64,000 nucleotides of DNA, taken from positions 4,666,501 to 4,730,500 of the forward strand of contig JAMPIT010000539.1 in the NCBI GenBank assembly GCA_026261815.1, in the 5' to 3' direction. This DNA comes from Monarcha castaneiventris obscurior. Taxonomy: Eukaryota > Chordata > Aves > Passeriformes > Monarchidae. Shown piece after piece: positions 26,259-39,400 of the stretch. The translations under genes were made by a program, and so were the position numbers. Below the pieces are notes generated by a model. That model made no database searches and had not been told where the DNA came from. It worked only from the letters and a program-made list of their open reading frames with translations. The first letter of the stretch is position 1, and the number at the start of each line of letters is the position of its first letter.

Positions 26259-29144
26259 CACTCCAGAAGTCTGGCAGTGGCTGGGTTGGGGAAGTGCCAG
26301 TTCCAGCCCACTGCTCTTAATTTGCCTGGAAAGGCAGCTCTCCCACATGAGGTCAGATGTAGTGAAGCCAAAATTCTCTTTAGGAAGCTTTACTTGGTTT
26401 GAAATGCTTTGTTACCAAATACTGCTTCTGACTTCTAACTTTTAACTAGCCTCAGTTCACCTCTGTCTTTATTTTAAATTCAGTGTTACTTTATACAAAG
26501 TGTTCTCATCAGCCAAGCCACTGCTGGGTTCGTACACAAAGTAGTTTAGTGTTCATCTGTCTCATTTCTTTACTGTCCAAGATGAATCTCGGGGGACTGA
26601 AGCTCTGAACCAAGTCGCTTCAGGCTATTCATCTGGAAAACAGAGCCACTTAGACCTTTGTAAAGAAAATAATTTAGTAATCAGTGCAAGAGTCCAGTCT
26701 CTAAGCCAGCCCATTTGGAAAAATTGCCAGTGTAGTAACTATAGACATTTTATGACAATAATACTGATTAGATTCTTCCATTATTGCCAGAAGTTCTTCT
26801 TCCCTGCAGCTTCAGGACTGAGCTGGTTTTGTACCAACTTCTATGATCCTGTGCATTAGAAATGCTTTGTAATTTGAGATTGATGCTGCAGAGCTGGGTA
26901 TTGAGCTGCTGACCAATGCAGATGAAACTGTTGGGCAGTGAGGAAGTCACTGTTGCCTCCCCAGCTCTGCACATCCTCCCTCTGGAGCAGGGAAGGACCC
27001 CGGTCTCTGTTCTCTTGTACAAAGGGGAAGAAGGGGCCAGTTAAGGGGTGTTTGCTGCACCCCCTGCCTGCCAGCCCACAGCATCCACAGCACACCCCCG
27101 GCTCAGGTGTCTCTGGGAACACACCAGTGCCACTGGGATGGCACTGGTCTCCTACCCTGCCCTCTGGGTGTGCCAGTTCAGGGCATTCTCACCCAAACAC
27201 AGAAGGTTCTCACTCTCTTGTACACTATCAGTGGATCAGTGTCCCTGTGCATTCTGCTAATCAGATTTGTATAGCAACTCTCAGAACTTTTATCTCATTT
27301 CATACTTCAGGCCCTTACCTTAGAGTTTTTCCCCATTCTCTTTGCAAATGAGAAGCTACTTGTGGTCGTGAACACGTTTAACAGTGTTGTTTCTGTACCT
27401 TGCACCCAGCAAGGTCCCACAGTGCTGGATATTGGCCAAACACAAAAGATCCTGCTGTCCCTTTTGAAAATCCTTCTGGCAAACATAAAGTTTGGGGTGA
27501 AATGCAGCATAAAATAAAGTGAAGGGGAGACTGGTCTGTAGCTAGGATGTTAATGCAAGGTTTTGGCTGTGTGGTTTATAGCTTTGCTTTTGTTTTGATT
27601 GCCCGTGGTTTATAATATTTTGAAAGCATAAGGATTAGGGTAAAGGATTGAGTTCCTGTACCTGTGCTAGTGAGATACTCACTGCTCCCTATCAACAGTT
27701 ACATGCCATTTAGGGAAGATTTCTGCAGAGGTTTGCTATCCTGACATTTTCACTGTGGGCTGCTACACGGAAAAGATGTGGGGCAAAACTCCCCACAAAG
27801 TGGGAGCAGGGGGACAGGTAGCATGGGCTCTCCCATTTCAAACTCAGGGGAGCTCCAGGCACCAGTTCCCCCAGCAGGTCACAGCAAGGCAGTCCAGACT
27901 CAGCACACAGATCAAATCTGCTGTTTTGCCATCTTGGTTTCATGCAGTAAAGGTTACTGCCGGGTTCAATTAAATACATGGAAAAATAAAAGAAGGAGCA
28001 GAAGTGATGTGCCTTGAGGCACAGAAGGCACAGAGGCCTTTATGGTGCCTTTCACAGGCTCAATTACATTGCTGGCAACTATTTTCAGCATTGTTTTTGA
28101 GCAATGTTAGTGAGGAGGGAGCAGAAAGAAAATAATTCTGAATTGATGTGCCCTAAAGGCTCATCTCAAAGATTTTCACTAGCTTCATAAAAGCTCCGTA
28201 CACTTAATCTAAAAAAATATAGCAAAGTCTTTTATCTCCTTTGCATGGTCTTGTCTTTCAGCCTCTTGATTTTTATTGTGCTATCCTCGTCCCTTAAAAT
28301 TCAGAGAAGTGTTTTGAAGTTTACACACTATAAAATTGGTAGTTACGGATCTTGAAGGATGTTTTGGGCAGCACTTTGGCAGAAAGACAAGGTCTGCACA
28401 CAAGGTCAAGACGCCAGGGATGTCTCACTGGTGACTGCAGACTCGTGAAGTCTCAGCCTGCTGCAGCACATCCTCCTCTGATGGGTGGGAATGATTTGTT
28501 GGGATTTGACCAAAAATTAATGATAAAATAACTTCCTGCTGGGAAAACAGAAAAGCTTTAACATCACCAACCCATTATTGCTTGTGGATTTTAACAGTGA
28601 AGAACTGTACTTTTGGAGAGGGTAATTATTTCCACGAAAAATCCGTGGTTGCTGTCCAGCAGGAAAAACACTGTGAAGAACCACACAAGTTGTTTCTGGG
28701 GAAAGCATTTCTCAGTGATTGCTGCAGAAGGATTGCTTTGGGCTTTTCTCAGGAGAGAAAATACCTGTGTGCTCCATGTGATCATCAACAGGATTCACTC
28801 CTGCCCTGCTCATCACTGGGTGGGTGGAGATGGGGATGTCCTGCTGTCAGTGTTCAGAGACCAAGAGGAGGGGAAGCCAACTCCAGCTGGATTTTATACA
28901 GAGCTATTTATTTCCAAAAGTGCCAGCAGATTTAAATTACTGCTGCGGTTGTCAACAAGTTCCCCCTGCATATTCTGTAATGATTAAGGTCCTTGGAGGT
29001 TTTGGATTGCTTATGTTTCTCAGTGTAGCTGCAGATTGTGAACATAAGGGTTGCATCGAGTAATTTAAATAATTAATTGAAAGGCAGAGGTTCCTTTCCT
29101 TCTGTGCACTTTGGGTAGGAACATTCCTGCTGACTCCACATTTG

Positions 29145-29282
29145 AATCACAGGATATTCGGAGTTGGAAGGGACCCACAAGGATCATTGAGTCCAGCCCT
29201 TAAGCTAATGGCCATACAGGGACTGAACCCTGGTGTTGGTGTTTATTAGCACCTGGCTCTGGCCAAGTGAGCTGTGCCTCTG
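29145..29282 (-). mobile_element. TguSINE1-like SINE: tRNA-Ile head with CR1 3' tail
   Basis: Read on the minus strand, the 5' part follows tRNA-Ile: AGCTCA, TTGG, AGAGC, GGTGCTAATAA (anticodon-loop region), then GGTTCAGTCCCTGTATGGCCA, which matches the B-box and acceptor end. The 3' part is an avian CR1 tail containing TGGACTCAATGATCC and GGGTCCCTTCCAACTCC, ending near a degraded ATTCTGTGATT-type motif at 29145. This tRNA-Ile plus CR1-tail architecture is that of TguSINE1, described from passerine birds and mobilised in trans by CR1. The length (about 138 bases) fits a complete but diverged copy. The B-box is better preserved than the A-box. It is non-autonomous and codes for nothing. Confidence 0.88.
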
Positions 29283-32200
29283 TCTTCTTGCTACTGAAAA
29301 GGATAACCTGGTCAGGTAGCTAAATGTTAACTCAAAACTTGCCAGCTTTTGCACTTGACACACAGTTGCTCTCAGAAGCAGCTGGTGCCTCGCTGCTACC
29401 AGCGCCAGAGTGTTTTGTTTGATGACTTAATCAACAAGTTATCCTATTAGGAGCCATTTGTGGATTCGAATACAGATGTAGGATGATAATTCTTGTAATT
29501 GAAAAGAAAATGTTCATTTCCTCAAATTCAAAGCATGCCCATGATGCAACAGCCCATGTTCTACTTCTGATTTGTTCTGAAGCCAAGCCTAAGCAGGTTG
29601 TGCCCCTTGTCTGAGCAATGCAGGGCAGTGACTTTGCTCTTACCTGACCGAGGAATTCAGAGCACAGAGAAGGTTCAGATTGATAATATGCCCACTGTTT
29701 AGAGAGCTTTATTTCTAAAAAAGAGAGAAAAGGGTGAGTCCTTCTGCTCCATTACAAAGACTGTTGCTTTTTATGCCAAGCAGAGATGTGCTTGTTTATT
29801 TTTCCCCCCTAGAATTAATTGAAACTCTTTACTGCTGCATTGAATTAAAAGCTTCTTCTCCCTACATTTTTATAATACTGCAGAAAGCTATTATCTGGTA
29901 CATTCCAGAAGAGACTTTTCATCCAGATTTACAATTTATCTTCTGCTGTTCTTTTGATTCTAGCTGGTATTGGACACTTCAACAGACCCAGTATATTCAG
30001 GTTTTTTGGGCAATATTAAAGGTACATTTAACATTATTGACCTTTGATTTGGGAGTGGATGCGGGTTAGGTTACATCTTACATTTTCTTTCAAAAGGGAT
30101 TGCAGTTTTTTCCTTTTTGCAAAAATTCAGTTGCAGCAATGCGAAGGTCAGCTTTTCATGTGTCATGACCTTTTATTACTTGGGCTTCCTTCTAACCTTG
30201 TTCCCTGTGGTTTTATGTGGCTGCAATTTCATTGTGCTCAGTGTTTGGGACCAAATCCACGACTATTATGCTTATCCTGAAGACCTTGAGAGCATTGCTT
30301 TGCATGTCTCAAGAGAGTTAATGGTTGATTTTGAATCCTCCATGTACAGTTTAAGTATTAATTTAGCTGCTAGACTGCCCTAAAGCTTCAGCATTAATCA
30401 GGAGATAAGCAGTAATCCTGTCTTTCACAAACTTTCATAAGTTTACAGAATTATAGAGCTTTCTCTGGCTAGGAAATTTCTTGATCTTGTTAACAAGGAA
30501 AGCAAGAAGCTTAAAGCTGACAAAAACATGGTGATGTTGTTTGGATTTGGTTTTTTGTTTTTTTTTTGTTTTGTTTAGTTTTAATTTCTGGGGTCTGATC
30601 ATAGCAAGGACAAGGACATGAAATATTTCTCATCCACTACAGCAGATTTTCCCCAGCCTCTGCTGGGGAGACTGGGTGTTTTCAGTCAGGTTCCTTATCT
30701 CCTTTCTTTTCTCCCTGGTATCCTTCTGACTAGGAGTGCCCAATTGGGTCTTAATTGGCTTCTTTCTTTTAACTGACCATCTCTCCTTCTGAATGGCAGT
30801 CAGTGCTGACCTGCTTTCTCTGCTGAGATGCATATTACTGTAGCTCGTTTGAGACAAGCTGTTAAAAAAAAAAAGGAAAGAAATCCTAATTTATCTGGCT
30901 TGTGGGTAAGCAGGATCTTAAATGCTGCAATTTGCTTCACAACTCCCTTCAATGAGCAGGAGGGGGCACCTACCTATTTTCTTAAGCTTAGCAACTCTAA
31001 TGTATCCCATGTGAACAGGGATGTAAGTATTTTTTCTAACATCCACTTTTCTGTGCTGGTTTTAACACTTCATGGAGAGGTAAATGAGTAATTTTAAGTG
31101 CAATGTGTGATTGCCACCTGTGATCATGTAGCAGAGGTCACCTAAGGCTGTGTTTTAACCTAAAGCCAGGGTATGCTCTCTGTACCTTGAGAGATGTTTT
31201 TTTCTGCTCGCTGCTTAGCAGACCTTTCCAGAGGCTTTTCCTGGTTTATTCTTAGCTTCTCCTGACACCCACAAATGGCTGCAGGAAGATGGGTTATCTG
31301 CATTGCATAACAGCTGTCAGCAAGCAGGGCTCCTTCCCTTCCTTGGGCCGACACCAGCAGCAGAGCAGCCGACCCTCGCCCGGATTTATTCCGAGGGATG
31401 ACGCTGACTCACGGTGCTCTGCAAACTCGTGGGGGATTCTTCCGTAAAAGCAGCCATGTATTAATGTCATCCAAGAAAAAAAAAAAAAGCTTCTGCTCCT
31501 GTGAGTTATTTCTGTCCGTTTGGCAATCTGCTCTCTTCCTCAGTTAAACACCACATCGCCCTGGTGTTCCGGCAGATTCGTTGCTGCTCAAACCAGCAAC
31601 AGATATAAAATGGAATAAAAACTGCTGTATTAAAGATGTGTGACCCCATAAAAGTAAGTACTTATGGAGATGACTGCTGCAATCTATTATTAAATACACT
31701 GATTTTGTAACTGGTACTTTGAACAGCCTAGAGAGGCTGGGAGCATATTCTCCCTGTCTGGCCTCTTTCTGGGTTTGGGAGACTCTTTGACTGAGTGTCT
31801 TCAGGGCTCATGCCTTGCCCTTCTACAAGGTAGGAGGAGACATTAGGACGTCCTACTTGATGCCAAAGCACCTGATAGCTTCAAGAGGAATGACATTAGA
31901 AAGCAGCTTGCTATAATAGGAAAGTAGTAAAGGGCCTATTTTCAGACCTTGTAAAATGTCCTTAGGTTGGCATTGTGAAAATATGAGGTGGTATCTGCAG
32001 TGATTTTCACACAGTGATTTTGGCTTTGCATTGCCACTCAGCTGAGGAAATGCTAAGGGCCCAGGTCAAGCATATTGTCACTGTGATCTGGTCAGTGGCT
32101 CAGGGACCATCACAGACCAGAGATTTGGCTGAAATTGTGCAGATAAAATAGCAGTATTTATATAACTATCCATCACCCCCCACCATTCTTTGGCTCGCTA

Positions 32201-33107
32201 TCAGGCCAGTGAGGTTTTCTTATCAAAATCCTTGTTGCTATTGTTGTCTTATAGTAGGAAGTAAGATAGGACTCCTGAGCTAGGGACAGACAACTTCCTA
32301 CAACATCTGCCATGAGAAGAACACCTGTACTGGGAGTAAAGAGTGCTCAGTTCTTAAGGTTGTGTTTAATATCCTGCTCAGTGACCTTTTTAAGAGAGCT
32401 GAAAGTGCTAATGGACAGGGTAGTCTGTGAAAGGATATGTGCTTTTAATCAGCTTCCCAATAGTAAGATAATAAAAGCAATAATCCTTTCAGGATTCTGC
32501 TTCTATGATCTCTATCTGTATTTTCCAAGGTCACTGAAGGAGTAAGTAGAAGGGAAGATAAGGGATGATAAGCTTCCAAGGAGTGGAACTGTAGAGAAGT
32601 GAAAAACATTACACCCACCAGATCTGCTTCCAACTCACAGTGAGGGAGTCAAGCCACACAGAGAACAGACTGAGTGGTTTCTCAGGGCACAGGTCACAAC
32701 AAATTTCCAGTGTAGCATGAGCTTCATCTTGTGGTCCCAAGCACTATTTGGTGCATTTAGATTGAGAACTGGGACTTGTTCTTCTTAACAAACTATTTAG
32801 CTTGGAGGAGGGGAGGAAATTATTTTTATAGTTGATGGCTTGGATTTGGTCTGGCTTCAATGAGTTTTTTTAGTTTCTTTAAAACCAAACCAGAAAACAT
32901 CCCACTTAGCCCCCAAAAAACTATCACTCCCAAAAAATATCATCTGCTGCAGGTAAAAAAAAGATCTACCAACCACTCTTGGTAAAATTTTTTAACATAA
33001 TAGGATGGATACAGCAGCAAAAAGTTGTCATTTAAATACCCAAAGTTGTTTTTGTTTTCATCTGTGGTGAACTCTACCCCTCAGTAGCAGACATCCATTT
33101 TCCCTTG
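29283..33107. other. Non-coding region between the SINE and a CR1
   Basis: Holds the 31349 CpG/AP-1 cluster, T/G-rich sequence near 30541-30582 and an A12-type run near 31475-31488. No ORF here shows protein-family features. Confidence 0.7.
31349..31444. promoter_or_regulatory. Compact CpG cluster with an AP-1/half-MARE site
   Basis: Nine CpG dinucleotides fall within about 95 bases in otherwise CpG-poor DNA. GCTGACTCA at 31403-31411 is a half-MARE that includes the AP-1 site TGACTCA. It could be an enhancer, or the promoter or first exon of a non-coding transcript; no ORF or TATA box decides this. It is too short to count as a CpG island. Confidence 0.35.
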
Positions 33108-33398
33108 ACTTCATTAGACTCCTTTCAGTGGTGCCCAGTGACAGGACAAGGGCAATGGGCATGAACTGAAACACAGGAAGTTCCATCAGAGTAGAAGGGA
33201 AAAGTTCTGTACTGTGAGAGTGACAGAGCACTGGAACAGGCTGCCCAGAGAGGTTGTGAAGTCTCCTTCTGAGAGATTCAAAAGCTGCCTGGATGCACTC
33301 CTGTGCAACTTGCTCTGGGTGAACCAGCCTGAGCAGGGGGGTTGGACTAGATGATCTCCAGAGGTCCCTTCCAACACTGGCCAGTCTGATTTTGTGAC
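33108..33398 (+). mobile_element. CR1 LINE, 5'-truncated 3' end
   Basis: This is a textbook avian CR1 3' terminal segment. It has ACTCCTTTCAGTGGTGCCCA, AGTGACAGGACAAGGGCAAT, GAACAGGCTGCCCAGAGAGG, TTGGACTAGATGATCTCCAG and AGGTCCCTTCCAAC, then a tail repeat related to GATTCTGTGA at 33388-33397. The 5' end is truncated, as usual for CR1. Only the end of the reverse-transcriptase ORF region and the 3' UTR remain. ORFs across it are CR1 shadows. Confidence 0.97.
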
Positions 33399-36077
33399 CA
33401 AGCAGCAAATTTTATTCTCCTGCACAGAAAATGCACTGCATTTTTGTCTAGGCCTTGATTTTCCTTTCTTTAATATTGGTATAAGTAGAACTGGCAAGTT
33501 TTGTCCTGGAATGCTAAATAATTATTTACTGTAGATGTTTTGGTTAATGAAAAGATGTAGCAAAGTCCCAGCTGGTAGTATGTGATTTATTTTGATTGCC
33601 AAAGCACAGAACAGCCATTACAGCAGAGCTCTTGTCCACACCTGACTTCTGTCCCTAGCCCAGTTCACGTGGAGCTCTGCAGGCAGTTCTGGCTCTGTTG
33701 GTGGAAGGACTCCTTGTGGTGGATGGGGTATGCAGGAGGACAGTATTGATACACAGAGCTCTGTGTGTGCAGAGCTGGTGGAGAAATGAAGAGCAGTGGT
33801 AATAGATTATGGGACTAAACAGTACTTCCACATGCCAGAAGAAATCTTGGGATCTAATTGGAACTTTTCACATCAAATAAACTACAGAATTTAATCCTTT
33901 ATGGTTCCAATCTGGGAACTTTTTATTTTGAGGTGCTGGCCATGCACTTTTTCTCTCTACAGCATTACTGTTTGTGTGAAAGCCCAGTTTTATTGCATAC
34001 TATGGCACAGTAATGATTTTTTTTTTGGTGCACCATGCTGAGAACATCCGAGCCAAATTGTTGACAGCCTTAATGTGTTTTGGAGCAAATGCATTTCCTG
34101 AGGTACAATGTGTTCCACCTTATCCTTCAGTTAATATATCAATTCTTCTGCCTCAGGCAGAGATGCTTAGGCTCATGTCTCTTGGTTGCAGCTTTTAATT
34201 TGAATTCAGTTATGGGCATTGAAGAAACTGTCTCAGACATTACAATTGCCTTAAATTCACAACAGAAATGGTCCATGAACCATCAGACTGTTTTCAGACA
34301 TTCACAGTGAATGCTGAAATTCAGGCATCTAGCTTAGACTGTGCCAGGCAGCTGTAGGGTACTGCATGGGACAGCAAGGGTATTCAAGTTACACTGTAGT
34401 TGAATAAGATGTGTTGAGTTCCTCTGCTCAATTAACTGCTGAGCATTTAGCTAATCTTAAAAGGAAGGGTCCTGTTCAGGTTTCCCCACCCTGCCTTCAC
34501 TCATGGCTCTATGCTCCCAGCACCTGCATTAGTTTTTGCCTTCACTGAAGCCATTAGTGACTATTTAAACTCATTAATTAGCTGGGATATTTCCCAGCTG
34601 AGAAAAAAAGATAAACTAAAGATGGAAAAAAAATATGGACTAGTGAGCTGATACAGCTCATTCCAAAGTGCTGAATTTCAGGCATGAAAAATAGCCAGTC
34701 CAAAACATGCCCAAAGTCATGTTTTCCCTCAGGTGTCTGATGGAACAGCATCACAGCAGAAATGTTCTGTGAAATACAGTCATGACTATCTTAATTTTAT
34801 CATCTCCCTCTATTTTTTTTCTGTTACTGCTTCTAGTCTGACAAGCAGAGTGTTTATCAAAGAGTTCCAGTTTGATAGAAGGGTGTGCTTTGCTCTCGTG
34901 GCTGAGCTAAAAGCTTGAAAACCTCGAGTGTGCACAGTCCAGACTTTCTGGATGAGAATCCAGGATTGAACCCAGCTGGGGTATAGTGTCTGCTCTACTG
35001 CTTCTCCCAGATTTTATTTCCAAGAGAGCAGGTCTTGATTTATCTGCTTGTAAATTGAACGTAAGCACGTTTACGTGTTGTACAGATATCGTGTGACTGA
35101 AAGGTTGTCTGAGAGCCTGAGATAATAGAGAGGCTGTGTAAGAACTTGTAATGAAGGAGTCCTGCTAAATTAGCTGTTAGGTTTCTGTAAAATTTTTCCT
35201 GTGAAGGTATAGCAATACATTGGTGTTATAAATATACTTTGAAATATGGTCAGGTGAAACGGCTCACCTAAAGAAAGAACATGTCTAAAATGTAGTCCTG
35301 TTCTCTCTGTATCTAACACGAGCTGATTTCTAAGATGCAAAGCCAAAAGAAACCCAGGTTGTGGTGTTCTCCATTTTGCTCTTTCTTTCCCATCCATTTT
35401 GACAGCTTGCATGGCTCCTGCCACTGGCCAGGTATGGAAGTAGAAAGTTGGCTGTGTTAGTCACAGGACACCTTCAAGCCTGGCTTAAAGCAAGACTTGC
35501 TGAGTATTTTGTGGGGAGGCTTCTTCACCGTGTCCCTGCACCCGCTGTGCAGTTCACCAGAGCTGCCCTGGCCCTGTTGGATAGGTCCTGAGGCTGGTGA
35601 AAATACATCAGTGTCATTAAGATGTGGAGCTGAGCTGATTAGTCATGCTGATTTACAGCAATGACTAATGGTTGGTGAACTTCTGGGTGCAATCTGAATT
35701 TTGGGGAAAGCTGTTTTCTCTGTGACACTTCCCTGGTTTTGCATATGATTGAAAGAGAGTGGCCTTTTATCTGTAGGTGAAGCAATTTTGGCTGCCCTCT
35801 GACAGCTTCTCACAAGGATGCTGGGACTTGAGACAAACATGAATCAATTGGCTTCTGAGAAAAATTCTGAGAACTGGCTCTCTGCCACTCTACTTGGAAA
35901 TGGGACAAAAGTAATGTCATTGCTCTGTTCTCTTTCACTTTGCTGAAATTTTTTCTAGCCAAAATCCTCAGGCTAGGAAAACGGTCCATGAAACCAAAAA
36001 GAACCTCAGCAATGTGTTTTTGTTGTCAATAATGACGGGATTTGGGGTGACTGAAAAACCCAAAGCACTTGGCTTTC

Positions 36078-36440
36078 CTCGGTGAACTGAAGCGGAGAAA
36101 TATGGATTGAACAGTCAAGTGCTAATCTGCGAAGAGCAAGTGGTGTGATTTTGCCTCGGGAGGAAAGGATGGTGGGGTGTGAGCAGGGAGCACAGCAGGG
36201 AACAGCGATGGGGACTCCGGAACCAGCGGCACGAGCGGCTCCTGCTCACGCTGAGGAGCTTCACTCCCCATTGCTCCCCCCAGAACCTCCTCATTTGGGA
36301 AACCTGGGCAGGTGGGAAGGTGTTGCTTCAAAGGCGTGGTTTCAGCTTATTTGCTCTGCCTTTAGTCCACGTGTGTGAAAGAGAGGAAAAGGTCAGGGCA
36401 GGTGGCAAATGCCGCAGGAGCCGTTTGGGAAAACGCTCCC
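36078..36440. promoter_or_regulatory. CpG- and GC-enriched block, candidate regulatory region
   Basis: About 14 CpGs occur here, including the dense GCGGCACGAGCGGC at 36225-36238 and a CACGTG E-box at 36368. The flanks on both sides are AT-rich. An open frame crosses the block (36179-36664, plus) but begins with GTG and has no recognisable domain. The block may be a weak CpG island tied to a distal promoter or enhancer. Confidence 0.3.
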
Positions 36441-39400
36441 CAGTGGTTTTGAGGCTGGCACTGCACCTGTGGGCAGCAGAGGTTATTGTGTGTCAGAGGG
36501 GAAGAGAATTTACTTTCAGTGATGCAAACCCACTTTTAAAAAGGTCTCAGAATCTAGTGAAGAAAGCTTGTACAACCAGCAGTGGAGCTGGTGTGACGCC
36601 TGGAGCAGGGTCCCACCTGTTGGGCTCTGATGCCAAAGCTGTGACATTCCCATCTCTGGAGTGAACCTCTGGCAGCTGAAGCTCTGTGCATATTTCAGCA
36701 CATTAATTTTTTTCTAATTTATTTACAGGATTAATACGCTCATATTTCATAGCATTTTTGAAGATACAAAACCAGGCTGGTTTCAGTGTTATCTCTGGAA
36801 TGTAAAAACGCATTTGTGCGATTTTTCAGGGTCTTTTATTTTTATTTTTCCATTCTGGTTTAATTAATTTTGGATTAAAAGGATATCTCTAGAATGAAGT
36901 ATGTTCTTGACAGTTTAAAATCACTTATTAATAATATATTTGGGCCTTGAACAGAGATTAAATTTTATTGTATTATTTACTTTTAGGCAGCTTAAAATTT
37001 TTAATTGTGAGAAAATTCTGCCTTCAGTAACTAAGTCTATAATTCTAAATGAAACTGATTTAGCTGATCTCATAAATAATTAGTGAAATTGGAAATCAGA
37101 TAAGTGCTGATTCATTAGCATCTGGTTTTAGATTGTGAATGTAAGAAAGTATGAATGGGAAGAGGATGCTGGAAGTGAATCTGTTGGTAATTAATAATTA
37201 GAGAGGGTAAAAGTAATTTATTCAAGACTTAATATGGCCTTAGCTGACACTATTCAATTTTTTCCCCCAGTGAAACAGTACTGAGGAAATATTTCCATTG
37301 TTAAAAAATGAAAGTGGGTGTCATCAAAACTGCTCTGAGGACCATGAACATATCAAATAAACTTAGATGAATCAGTAACTTGTATTAAATAAGAAATAAT
37401 AAATTTGTCTTACTGATCATTCTCTGGATTTTTATCTGGGATTTTGGGGATTGCATCGTAGAACTGGTGAGAGCAAGATGAGGCAAATGAACTGAAACAC
37501 AGCAAAAACTGAAGGAAAAGCTTGTCCCACCCACTTCAGAGAAGAAACCTCAAACCAGCATTAATTTCTCATAGTTCAGTATCTCAAGTACAACATACAC
37601 TGTGGTTGTGTAGCTGCTCAGTATGAGCTGTTGTTAGGTGCTGCTACATTTCTTCCACATGCAGGGTTTTCTTCAGCTTGTTTGTGGGCAGCTGGTTGTC
37701 TGTGAAGGATTGGCTGTGGATGAGGCTTCTGACCCTCATTTCTAATCCTGAGAATGTATGAAGTACTTCCTTCATCTCACTCTTCCGTGCAGCAGAATTA
37801 CCTCAAGGCTAAGCTCTCTCTCTGTCCTTAACTCATGAACCCTTTATTATATTTTCTCTCCCCTGTCCAGCTGTGGAGGGGAGAGATGGAGAGGCTCTGG
37901 AGGGTGTCTGGCATCCAGCCAGGGCCAGCCCACTACAGCTTGATCTGTGAAGTGCAGGAATGACAGGATCCATGACATTGTGTGCCTGGCAGGAGTCAGT
38001 CTGTGCTGCAGAGATGTCTGTGAATGTTACATGAAACACCAGAAGAAATCCCATTGCTATATTGGTTTTTAAAAAGTGTTGGATCTGCGAGAGACTCCCT
38101 GCAAACCAGCACCTCTGCTGTTTTTACAGTGCCTCTTTCCCACACATTGCTGTGCCTTAGACAGCAGAGAAGGATGTTGCTCTCATCTGTTTGGAAACTT
38201 CATTCCTGTTCCTGGCAGTGGGGCCCAGGTGTTTCATGTGTGTCCTCCCCACCTTCTCTGCACCCCTGAAAGGTTTTACCTGCCCAGTGATAATTCTGTT
38301 CTCTGACCTCCATTTTGGTGAGCAAGCAGAGTGTGTGTGCATGTGGAGGAACTGAGCTTTAGGTGCCAAAACAGACTTTGGACAAGCTGAATGAGTGCAC
38401 TGGAGTGTCTGAGCCTGAGCTGGAGGTGAGGGATTGCAGGGTGTTGAGGTGACAACTCAGTAAGGCATCCTGAAAGTCCTTGAAAAAAGGTGTCAGAGCT
38501 ACCATAGGCTTAAGATATGTGGGAAGCTGTTTTTAGCTCTTGCTCATGATGTTAGTATAAGCTACAGATGGCTGAATTTTTTGTCCTCTGCTTTATATCT
38601 AGTATGCAATGAGTGGTTTCCTCAGCCTGTAGTGAGCAGTGTGCTGTCACTGCAATGATTCATCACCTCACTATTGTTCTCTACACCATTTGTCAACCCA
38701 AACCCAACTTTAAGAAAATGCCCAGTATGTTTACAGGATGGGAAAAATACTCAATAATGAAATGAGCTCTGTAGATAATTAAAGATTGTGGTCAGAGCCA
38801 TGGGTAATACATTATGGAAATGGCCAGTTCTGTAAATATGTGGGTAAAATTCAGAAGTACTGAAAAGTAAATTAACAAATAATAATGGTCTAAATGTTCA
38901 TGGCCCCAAGGTAGCCCCTAAATCTCTGGGAGCAAATGTTTATGAGCAGAATTAGCCCATTTGGCTCTACAGTCTATGCATTGTGTACTTGCTTCCATTT
39001 GCAGTAAATATGCACTAACTCTCTATATTACAGCATTATACATGCAAATCCACATGGGTCTATAGGCTGTTTGGTGATGCACAGTGTACCTTGGTGCAGA
39101 GGCCAAACTTGAAAAGGTGACCCAACAAGTGAACTACAAAGGACACTTGTAACACTACTTGTGCTCAAGTTCCACAGTTCTGGTTTTGAAAAGCCAAGTC
39201 CCATCTCTCTCCTTCTGATACCTACTTGCTTTTTCAGTACCCTCGTTGCAAAACTGGAAATGTTTGGAAAAACCCAGAGCATACTTCCCTCTTTAAGGCT
39301 TTTCTTTTTTTTTTTTTATTGGTCCTTTTAAGAGTAACTAAATACATCATAATACACTTTCAATAGCTCTCTGATAGAAATCTTTCTTTTGCCTTTCTTG

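Larger units (their letters stand above)
7567..29144. other. Long non-coding region
   Basis: More than 21 kb with no supported exon or recognisable transposon. It mixes AT-rich blocks (for example 11400-12250, 15780-16330 and 22080-22480) with shorter GC-richer blocks (8930-9070, 18560-18800, 25780-26360 and 26930-27180). The two palindromes and the 26236 quadruplex motif lie here. A CT-rich run spans about 25728-25755. The low repeat load is typical of avian intergenic or intronic DNA. Confidence 0.7.

Noticed and set aside
33058..33497. Minus-strand ORFs of 103 and 116 codons
   Set aside because: They overlap the CR1 element in antisense and are repeat shadows.
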